From contig JAEZVB010000039.1 of assembly GCA_023443285.1 (NCBI GenBank), positions 1 through 54,325 on the forward strand: DNA of 54,325 nt, in the 5' to 3' direction. The stretch is from Bacillota bacterium (GTDB lineage: Bacteria > Bacillota > Negativicutes > Sporomusales > Sporomusaceae). How positions within the stretch are numbered: the stretch's first letter is position 1; the number at the start of each line of letters is the position of its first letter. Below the pieces are notes generated by a model that saw nothing but the letters and a program-made list of their open reading frames with translations, made no database searches and had not been told where the DNA came from. Shown in pieces: positions 25,304 to 32,280 of this stretch. A program made the translations under genes and the position numbers.

Positions 25304-25921
25304 TTAAACACCCATTACCAAGCTATAGCCCAAATATATAGCAGCAGCCCAAATGAATATCGCCGAAAATTTTCCTACGAGTTCCAGTAATCTCCCTGAA
25401 CTATCTAACGTTCCCAGCAGCCGCCCTGCAAAAGCCAGGGCGAAAAACCACAACCAGGATACTAATATACACGCTGCCACGAACAGAATCTTACTTTCTT
25501 CCGTATAATGCAATGAACTAGTGCCAATCACCCCAATGGTGTCTAGGATAGCATGGGGATTTAACAGCGATACCGAGGCAGCAAACATCACCTGTTTGCC
25601 GGGAGTTAAGCCTGATCCGTCAGTTGCCTGGCCGCCTACGCTGTTACTTTGCCATGCAACATAGCCCATATATACCAGAAAAATAAAGCCCCCGGCTAAT
25701 AATACTGTTTTTAGCCACGCAAAACTTAGTATTACCAAAGATACCCCAAGTACAGCCGCTAAGATGAGCAGGGTATCACAAATACTTGCTGTCACCACCG
25801 CAGGCATGGCTTGCCACAATGTAGCCTGTACAGCTCCCTGGTTAAAGACAAACAGATTTTGTACACCCAAGGGCAATATTAGTCCGAACGCTAAAATGAT
25901 ACCATGAATAAATGCCTCCAT
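25304..25921 (-). CDS. LysE/ArgO-type amino acid exporter
   Basis: 205 aa, about six membrane helices. The N-terminal AFGLILPLGVQNLFVFNQG and the loop SLLNPHAILDTIGVIG (near residue 120) are signatures of the LysE/ArgO superfamily that exports basic amino acids. Which amino acid is moved cannot be told. ATG at 25919-25921; an AGGA lies rather far upstream. It follows the amidase gene by 20 bases and is probably co-transcribed. Confidence 0.88.
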   Translation of the reverse strand: MEAFIHGIILAFGLILPLGVQNLFVFNQGAVQATLWQAMPAVVTASICDTLLILAAVLGVSLVILSFAWLKTVLLAGGFIFLVYMGYVAWQSNSVGGQATDGSGLTPGKQVMFAASVSLLNPHAILDTIGVIGTSSLHYTEESKILFVAACILVSWLWFFALAFAGRLLGTLDSSGRLLELVGKFSAIFIWAAAIYLGYSLVMGV

Positions 25922-25941
25922 TTTGTTTTACACTTTCCTCC

Positions 25942-26763
25942 TCAGCTCTCATATATCTCTATTCTCCGGTGCCTCAGTAGCGGCAATTCTTCTCGCACCC
26001 TGTCAAGTGTTCTAAAGTCGATTTTGGCAGTAATTACTGTTTCTTCTTTATTGGCAATTGTCAGCACTCTGGCCCAAGGATCAACAACGATAGAATGGCC
26101 ATAGGCCTTGTATTCAGCCGCCGCGTTTAAGGCCGGAGCCGCACCTATTATGTACACCTGATTATCAACGGCTCTTGCCCTCATTAGTAATTCCCAATGA
26201 GCCGGCCCAGTTACCGGACCAAAGGCTCCCGGATAAACCAAAATTTGAGCTCCTTGCAATACCATCGACCTGGCCATTTCGGGAAAACGCACATCATAGC
26301 AAATAGCTACACCGATTTTCCCCATAAATGTATCAACTACCGTCGTACTGTTACCTGGTGCCAGCGTTTTGGATTCCTGGAAAACTGTCCCTGATTTGAT
26401 ATCCACATCAAACAGATGCGCTTTTCGGTGACGTCCGATTAGCTTGCCCTGTTCATTAAAGATAAAGCTGGTATTATAAATATTACCGGCCTCATCGCGC
26501 TCTGGAATTGAACCGCCAACCAAAATGATTTGGTGTTTTGCCGCGCATTCGGCCAACATGTCAAGCGTCGGTCCCTCCGGATAGGTTTCAGCATATGGCG
26601 AAAACAATTCCGACTGATAAGGACAGTTGAACATTTCCGGCAACACCACCAACTGACTGCCTAGCTTGACAGCGTCGGCAATCATATTTTGTGCCTTATG
26701 AATATTAGCGTGCTTATCGTCTACAACGCCTAATTGACAAATTCCTACGGTAAACACTGACAT
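25942..26763 (-). CDS. Carbon-nitrogen hydrolase (nitrilase superfamily, omega-amidase-like)
   Basis: 273 aa, cytoplasmic. The catalytic triad is E43 (LPEMFN), K114 (HRKAHLFD) and C155 (AICYDVRFPE). The sequence ICYDVRFPE with VTGPAHWELLMRARAVDNQ is typical of omega-amidase/Nit2-like enzymes that hydrolyse omega-amides such as alpha-ketoglutaramate. ATG at 26761-26763 has GGAG eight bases upstream. Substrate assignment is inference; the pairing with a LysE exporter suggests amino acid metabolism. Confidence 0.88.
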   Translation of the reverse strand: MSVFTVGICQLGVVDDKHANIHKAQNMIADAVKLGSQLVVLPEMFNCPYQSELFSPYAETYPEGPTLDMLAECAAKHQIILVGGSIPERDEAGNIYNTSFIFNEQGKLIGRHRKAHLFDVDIKSGTVFQESKTLAPGNSTTVVDTFMGKIGVAICYDVRFPEMARSMVLQGAQILVYPGAFGPVTGPAHWELLMRARAVDNQVYIIGAAPALNAAAEYKAYGHSIVVDPWARVLTIANKEETVITAKIDFRTLDRVREELPLLRHRRIEIYES

Positions 26764-26894
26764 ATCTAACACTCCGTTCGTCTTTTTTCAAATCCTGAAC
26801 AACTTTTTTTCCAAAATCAATCAAAAACTAAAGGGTTTTTTACTACCTTCTGTCGAATAAAATTCGTTAACTTATTAGGAGGAAATCTTCCATC

Positions 26895-28070
26895 ATGCAA
26901 AAAGTCCCCATTATAAATCTTGAACCGAACATGGTAGTTGCCCGTAATATCTTCAGCACAGAAGGCGTATTACTGTTAAGTGCCGATACTGTGCTAAATG
27001 CGCTGCAAATTGATCGTTTACAACAATTCGACCTCCCTGGTATTTATATAAAAAATCCCTTTACTGAATCCATGGCCAATAGCGATATTCTCGATACTAT
27101 TCCCGAGGTTGTCCGTGAAGAAACACGTGTACAGGCTGTCCAAATCGTGAATGCATCCTTCCAAAAACTCACCGTCACACAAAAGTTGGACACCGCACCG
27201 ATTAAGGCAATCTCGGATTTTATATTAGATGAGGTTATCAAAAATCGCGGAGCTATGATTCATCTCACCGATATCAGGGCTCGAGACGGCTACACCTTTG
27301 GGCATTCTGTCAACGTCTGCGTTCTGGCTACTTTCACAGGCATTCAGTTAGGCTATGATATGACTCAACTTAAAGAACTGGCGTTAGGTGCCCTGCTCCA
27401 TGATACAGGTAAAATGCTTATCCCGAAAGAAATTTTACTCAAAGCCGGCCCACTCGCAGACACTGAAAGAAAAGTTATGCAGGAGCATTCCGACTTTGGT
27501 TTTAATATTCTCCGCAAACAAGCAGATATCCCCCTATTATCTGCCCACATTGCCTATCAGCACCATGAAAAATTTGACGGCACCGGTTATACCCGGGGGC
27601 TAAGCGGCGAAGATATTCATGAATATGCACGCATAGTGGCCATTGCCGATGTTTATGATGCCTTAACTTCAGACCGACCCTACAAAGAAGGTTGTCTGCC
27701 ACACGAAGCCTATGAAATTATGATGTCACTAGCTAATACTCACTTCGACCCAATTATTTTACGACAATTTCTAAATCAGGTTGCTCTTTATCCGACTGGT
27801 AGTATCGTTGAGCTTAACACCGGAGCTATAGCCCTCGTAACCAAAGTTATTCCCGGACTACAAACCCGTCCAATCTTAAAAGTCTTGTTCGACCAAAATA
27901 ACTGCCGGCTAAGTAACGGCCCGGAAATTGATTTAACTCAGCACCTAACCACCTTTATTGCTAGGGTATTTACCCCTACCGAAGTTCTGCACCTGGATAC
28001 CCACTTAGCTTCACACAAAAATCAGCGGCATCCTTCTGTCATTGCTCAGCCCTTTGATTCCGGGCTTTAG
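26895..28070 (+). CDS. HD-GYP domain protein, probable c-di-GMP phosphodiesterase
   Basis: 391 aa, plus strand, opposite to its neighbours. An N-terminal region of about 60 residues resembles DUF3391-type caps; the HD-GYP domain covers about 115-300. Metal ligands are visible: H137, H169-D170, H198, H218 and H223-H224. The GYP loop reads HHEKFDGTGYT (223-233), with Thr replacing Pro. No membrane helix is seen, so it is cytoplasmic. AGGAGG lies 12 bases before the ATG. Expected to hydrolyse c-di-GMP to pGpG or GMP. Confidence 0.88.
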   Translation: MQKVPIINLEPNMVVARNIFSTEGVLLLSADTVLNALQIDRLQQFDLPGIYIKNPFTESMANSDILDTIPEVVREETRVQAVQIVNASFQKLTVTQKLDTAPIKAISDFILDEVIKNRGAMIHLTDIRARDGYTFGHSVNVCVLATFTGIQLGYDMTQLKELALGALLHDTGKMLIPKEILLKAGPLADTERKVMQEHSDFGFNILRKQADIPLLSAHIAYQHHEKFDGTGYTRGLSGEDIHEYARIVAIADVYDALTSDRPYKEGCLPHEAYEIMMSLANTHFDPIILRQFLNQVALYPTGSIVELNTGAIALVTKVIPGLQTRPILKVLFDQNNCRLSNGPEIDLTQHLTTFIARVFTPTEVLHLDTHLASHKNQRHPSVIAQPFDSGL

Positions 28071-28201
28071 TCCACGCATCTTTTTGCGACTCTGCCATCG
28101 GCCACCGCCAATAGATACTTCTGTATTAATTATAATAATATTTTCCAATAACTGCAACCTACGGTCAAAAATGGATTCCAGATATACTACGACAAATTGA
28201 C

Positions 28202-28236
28202 AAAAGAACTCAGTGCAATTGCCCTGAGTTCTTTTT
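28202..28236. terminator. Bidirectional terminator between convergent genes
   Basis: AAAGAACTCAG (28203-28213) pairs with CTGAGTTCTTT (28224-28234). T-tracts lie on both sides, so it serves the HD-GYP gene on plus and the sigma/anti-sigma operon on minus. The rest of 28071-28201 shows no gene. Confidence 0.88.
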
Positions 28237-28238
28237 AT

Positions 28239-29138
28239 TTATTGGGCAATATTCACTTGGGATAATGTATTAGCCAGTTTGAGTAGCTCGTCCCGGCTAA
28301 CCGCACCTTCCAGGGTGACTTCGTTATCGCCGATAATAACTGTTACCTTGTTACGGTTGGATATTTTGATCTTATTATCGACTGCTTCATTAACAGCCGC
28401 CATTTTTCTTTGTTCTCGGGGTAGTTCCGGCACTGAACGGAGAGTGTCGGGCTGTTTAGGCGCCTGTGTAAGGATAATTTCATCGGGAGCGCCTTTGCTG
28501 TACACCTGTCGAATAATTTTGCTGACTACGTCAATGGTAACAATATCTGCTTTGCGGTCAGCCAAAGCCAACATAGTATCGCTGGTCGCCGGTACAGGCG
28601 AGGTAGGCAAACCCAAAGCTACATTGGGCTCCTGGTCAGAACTAGCTGCGCCTTGAACTTGCTGTTTTGCATTACTATCAGCAGTTGGCATCTGTATTTC
28701 GTGTTTGGCAGGCGGCGGTTCCAGCAGCTCAGGTGGTGTTTTCGCAATCGTTGGTGGCTGCGTCTCGGCCACAGGTGACGGCAATGCCTGCTCCTTCTTG
28801 GCTAATTGTTGTTCCTGGGTTGTTGGTGGTGCAACATATAAAAAAGCAATTACCGCTGCCGCAGCTACCGCACCGACAACACTCCCAACCCAACTCAAGC
28901 GTTTTTTCCGTTGTTCCCTGGCAATAGTTCCGGCCGCCTGATCCACAATATGATTTAGCACATCCTCAGGCACAGCCGTAGGGGTTCCCGCCGCTTTAAT
29001 TAGCCTGGCAGTATTTAAAAGTTCCGCAATCTCCGACTCTTCCAGGCTGCTTTTTGCCGGCAATCCTTGATTAAGCCTATCAATAGCTGCCGACAAGGCT
29101 TCTGCTTGTCTTTTTTCGATATTGGTACTATCCGGCAC
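28239..29138 (-). CDS. Putative membrane anti-sigma factor partner of the ECF sigma gene
   Basis: 299 aa. A cytoplasmic N-terminus (about 1-80) precedes one membrane helix (about 83-104), a Pro/Gln/Ala-rich extracytoplasmic linker and a C-terminal domain ending in VTVIIGDNEVTLEGAVSRDELLKLA. The topology and overlap with the upstream sigma gene fit an anti-sigma factor. No HxxxCxxC zinc motif is present, unlike classical ZAS proteins. GTG at 29136-29138 is preferred, nine bases from GGAGGG; a GTG at 29145-29147 lies too close. Overlaps the sigma gene by eleven bases. Confidence 0.65.
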   Translation of the reverse strand: MPDSTNIEKRQAEALSAAIDRLNQGLPAKSSLEESEIAELLNTARLIKAAGTPTAVPEDVLNHIVDQAAGTIAREQRKKRLSWVGSVVGAVAAAAVIAFLYVAPPTTQEQQLAKKEQALPSPVAETQPPTIAKTPPELLEPPPAKHEIQMPTADSNAKQQVQGAASSDQEPNVALGLPTSPVPATSDTMLALADRKADIVTIDVVSKIIRQVYSKGAPDEIILTQAPKQPDTLRSVPELPREQRKMAAVNEAVDNKIKISNRNKVTVIIGDNEVTLEGAVSRDELLKLANTLSQVNIAQ

Positions 29139-29709
29139 CGGCTTCACCCCCTCCTATAAGGCCGTCTTCGACAACTAGATCCCTGAGCTTTTTTAGCGCC
29201 CGCTGCTGTAACATTTTTATGGCGGCGGCGCTTTTGCCCATAATCCTGGCCACATCAGCTACCGCTACCCCTTGTAGTATCCTAAGTTCAATCACCCGTC
29301 TCTGTTCCTCCGGCAACAGTGTAAGCAGCCTAGCTACTTCATGGCGCTGTTCTTCACTTATGACGGCGTCTTCAGGACGAGAACTTGTGTCAATTATGGG
29401 TTCACCATATTGTGTAATATCGAACATTTGAGGAGTACGCCCGCGTTTACGATAATAATCAGTAATTAGATTAAGACTAATCCTTGACAAGTAGGTTTTG
29501 AAGGTAGCGTTGGTTTCTTTATATCGAGGCAGCGCGGCGAGCGCCCGTAAAAAGGTATCTTGCGCAATTTCCTGAGCGTCTTCCTGACTGCCGGTCTTGG
29601 CTAAGGCCAAGCGATAGATAAATGGCCAATAGGTACTAACCAATTCGTTGAGAGCTGCCCGCTCCCCCTCCCGTGCTTTGGCAATCATAAGATTTTCAGC
29701 CTCTGTCAA
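29128..29709 (-). CDS. ECF-type RNA polymerase sigma factor
   Basis: 193 aa. Region 2 is about residues 22-90 (YWPFIYRLALAKTGSQEDAQEIAQDTFLRALAALPRY); region 4 is about 120-180 with a helix-turn-helix (GVAVADVARIMGKSAAAIKMLQQRALKKL). Start is TTG at 29707-29709, six bases from GGTGA; an ATG eight codons later is possible. The downstream overlapping membrane protein is its likely anti-sigma factor. Target promoters are unknown; the AT-rich 121-base gap upstream shows no promoter I can defend. Confidence 0.9.
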   Translation of the reverse strand: MTEAENLMIAKAREGERAALNELVSTYWPFIYRLALAKTGSQEDAQEIAQDTFLRALAALPRYKETNATFKTYLSRISLNLITDYYRKRGRTPQMFDITQYGEPIIDTSSRPEDAVISEEQRHEVARLLTLLPEEQRRVIELRILQGVAVADVARIMGKSAAAIKMLQQRALKKLRDLVVEDGLIGGGEAGAG

Positions 29710-29830
29710 TCTATGTCACCACGCTTTTCCCTCACTCTAATTTAACGTAATAGTTATCTATAAGTAACGGCTGATTTGTAACAATAGTGTCTTCCAAATA
29801 ACGTAAAAATAACCGCAGTGCCCCCAGAGC

Positions 29831-31783
29831 TTACTTAACCAAAATATCCCCCAGGATGAGCGGCAACTGCCTTAGCTGCTCTTTTACTTCGTCAATCCCC
29901 CAGGTAAAGCCGATGGCTGCTTCTTCTTCAGTAAAGCGAACTTTCACATCAAGGTTATTCTCGTCATATAAACGGAACGCCGCGTCAACAACGCCGATAT
30001 TTTCGGTCTCTAGACAAATTCTAAGCCAGGTTTCGCTCACCTTTTGGCCGGGATTTTTTTTGTCATCCTGTTCCTGATAATAAACATGGATATAGGCCGG
30101 ATAAACGGTTTGCCCTTCACCAAAATATAGTGGTATTGCCAGTGTCAGCACCTTCTGAGCTTCTTGCCGCTCAGCAGTTACCCCATTTGGTTTGGCCATA
30201 GTGTCTGCAAGTTCCTGTACTACTTTGATGGCGGCTTTAAGTTCCTCCGGACTGTTTTTTTGCAATATCTCAGCCATTTCAACCAGGGCTTGCTGGCTAA
30301 AGGCTGCACTCTGAGCATTCTTGGGTTGCTGCGAGGTAATGGTTGCTGCCGCCTGTTCCACAAAACTGGCAAGCTCGGTGATTTTTTCTACCGAGGACTT
30401 GCGCGATTTATTAAGAGCTGTCATTTGTCCGGCCAGTGCAGCAGCAACTTGCTGCACCTGTTGGCCGTTTTGCAAAACCTGGGCTGCTGTTGCCGCCGTT
30501 GATAGCGGCAAAGCCATTTGTTGTGTTGAACTTGGAGAACCCTGGCTTATCGTAGTTTCTGATGTTACAGGTGTCTGGACTGTTGCCGGTGTCTGCGTCG
30601 CTATTGGCGCCTGGGTTGCCGGGTTGGCCGGAGCTGACGGAATTGACGGTAGTGTTTGGGCTGTCTGCTGCAGATTTCGGGTTGTCTGGGTTGCCGGCAG
30701 GGATGTTCCTTCCTGCTCAACCATTGTTAAAACAAATTCCCTTATCTCCGGCGGCAGGCTTTTCAGGAGCTCTGCTTGGCTCAGTAACTGTGCCGGTTGT
30801 TGCGTTATTACATTATTGGCAGACACAACAGGTTGTGCCGGAGTATTCTGCGGTTTAGCAAGCAAGCCTTGCTGGCGCTGAGCCATTTCGCTTCGTTTGG
30901 CATCAGTTGATGGATTGGCTGCTTGGCTGGCTGGCATTAGGTCAGCTTGGTCTTGCGTCATAACCGGTTGTGTGGCCGCGGCTGGTTGCTGCACTACTTT
31001 TGTTGCCGACTGCAGGATAGTTGTCGTTAACGGCAACTCAGGCTGGGCATTGCCTGTTGTGTTCGCCCTCAGCATATTTGCCGCGGGTTCCTGTTGCTTA
31101 GGCATTTTATCATTGGACTGTAGTGTAGCTGCCAATTCCCGTAGTACCTTTGCCGTTGACGTAAGTTCATCAGGAGTAACTCCTTGCCACACCGCAGCAG
31201 GTTCTACCGGCAATTGCTTACTTGTGCCGGTTCGAGCCGTTTGTTGTTCCAGTGCACCCTCCTGAGTAGACAAGCCGGCAGCCGTTTCCATAATATCAAC
31301 CAGCATTGCTAGATTTTCGCTTACTGTCTTAGGTGATCTAAGGAGTGTAACCAACCCCTCGGTCAGCGTAGTCTGTGCTGCCTGGGTTTGGTTTAAAATC
31401 TGCTGGACAAGTTCTCTGATTTCTGGCGGCAAGTTTTTAACAAGCGCAGCCCGGTTGGAAACCGTCCGGGCAAGTTCCGATATCTCTGTGGTAATAACGC
31501 CTTCTAATGCTACTGAGAAAGCTTTGGATGAAGCAACATCCTTACTAGTTCCATTCTGTTGTACCTGGGTTGCATCTGGCTGTTGTCCGCCCTGCACCGT
31601 CTCAGCTTTTGGCGACGTGGTAGTCTGAATACTCTCATTAGCCGTATTCCCGCTAGTAACGGCATTGGCACTCTTAGCAGCATCTGTGCTACTGGCAACA
31701 TTAACATTACTAGCGTTAGCAGCAATAGCAGTACTATTAGTAACCGTAGCTGTGTTTGCAGTATTAATAGGATTAATGGTCAT
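29831..31783 (-). CDS. Low-complexity protein with FliK-like organisation
   Basis: 650 aa, very rich in Ala, Gln, Thr and Pro, without signal peptide. Two sets of internal repeats are seen: LPPEIRELV (118-126) recurs as LPPEIREFV (343-351), and TPDELTSTAKVLRELA (203-218) recurs as SPEELKAAIKVVQELA (511-526). The last about 110 residues form an ordered domain (IPLYFGEGQTVYPAYIHVYYQE, then an acidic C-terminus). Long Gln/Thr-rich linkers plus a folded C-terminus recall flagellar hook-length control proteins, but no flagellar genes adjoin it. Function not established. Confidence 0.5.
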   Translation of the reverse strand: MTINPINTANTATVTNSTAIAANASNVNVASSTDAAKSANAVTSGNTANESIQTTTSPKAETVQGGQQPDATQVQQNGTSKDVASSKAFSVALEGVITTEISELARTVSNRAALVKNLPPEIRELVQQILNQTQAAQTTLTEGLVTLLRSPKTVSENLAMLVDIMETAAGLSTQEGALEQQTARTGTSKQLPVEPAAVWQGVTPDELTSTAKVLRELAATLQSNDKMPKQQEPAANMLRANTTGNAQPELPLTTTILQSATKVVQQPAAATQPVMTQDQADLMPASQAANPSTDAKRSEMAQRQQGLLAKPQNTPAQPVVSANNVITQQPAQLLSQAELLKSLPPEIREFVLTMVEQEGTSLPATQTTRNLQQTAQTLPSIPSAPANPATQAPIATQTPATVQTPVTSETTISQGSPSSTQQMALPLSTAATAAQVLQNGQQVQQVAAALAGQMTALNKSRKSSVEKITELASFVEQAAATITSQQPKNAQSAAFSQQALVEMAEILQKNSPEELKAAIKVVQELADTMAKPNGVTAERQEAQKVLTLAIPLYFGEGQTVYPAYIHVYYQEQDDKKNPGQKVSETWLRICLETENIGVVDAAFRLYDENNLDVKVRFTEEEAAIGFTWGIDEVKEQLRQLPLILGDILVK

Positions 31784-31910
31784 AGTCCCTCACCTTCCTA
31801 TGGCTGTACAAAAGTATAGTTATCTCTGTTATCGAGATTTTTATTTAAATTCTTAACATAACATATCATCCATACATAAACTATATTAAAAACCATAAGG
31901 AGGCTACTAC

Positions 31911-32201
31911 ATGGCAACATTCCGCAAAATGCTGTCAGGGCGCAGTTCTAGGCCTGCGCCGGTATTTCAGCTTGTTCCCGGTCAGCCACTGACTACCGGT
32001 TATTTTTTACTACAAGTTGAGCCTGCCGTCCGCAACGCAATAGCTGAATTGACAGACAGCAGTCCACGCCATGCCCTTACCGAACTAGCATTGATAACCT
32101 ATTTGATGGGTATGGGATTTGATTATACTACGGCGAAATGTATTGTTGAATGTTGGGAAAGAGATGACATCTTGCTATCCCAAGGAATTTTAACAGAATG
32201 A
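31911..32201 (+). CDS. Small hypothetical protein, divergent from the FliK-like gene
   Basis: 96 aa, plus strand. I do not recognise the family. The start is convincing: AAGGAGG seven bases before ATG. The N-terminus is basic (ATFRKMLSGRSSRP), followed by a compact, mostly helical sequence ending in CWERDDILLSQGILTE. No membrane helix or signal peptide. The 127-base AT-rich gap to the divergent FliK-like gene presumably holds both promoters. Confidence 0.7.
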   Translation: MATFRKMLSGRSSRPAPVFQLVPGQPLTTGYFLLQVEPAVRNAIAELTDSSPRHALTELALITYLMGMGFDYTTAKCIVECWERDDILLSQGILTE

Positions 32202-32203
32202 CT

Positions 32204-32266
32204 GATTGCCACGCTGACACAAGACTGACGAAAAAATACGTCGGTATCTGTGCTAGCGTGGCAATC
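32204..32266 (+). terminator. Long imperfect hairpin after the 96-aa gene
   Basis: GATTGCCACGCT (32204-32215) pairs perfectly with AGCGTGGCAATC (32255-32266), and the interior folds further (CTGACG with CGTCGG around an A-rich loop). It begins two bases after the stop codon and is followed by TTATTTCTG on plus. It lies between convergent genes and may act on both strands; the T-tract is weak. Confidence 0.6.
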
Positions 32267-32280
32267 TTATTTCTGTCTGG

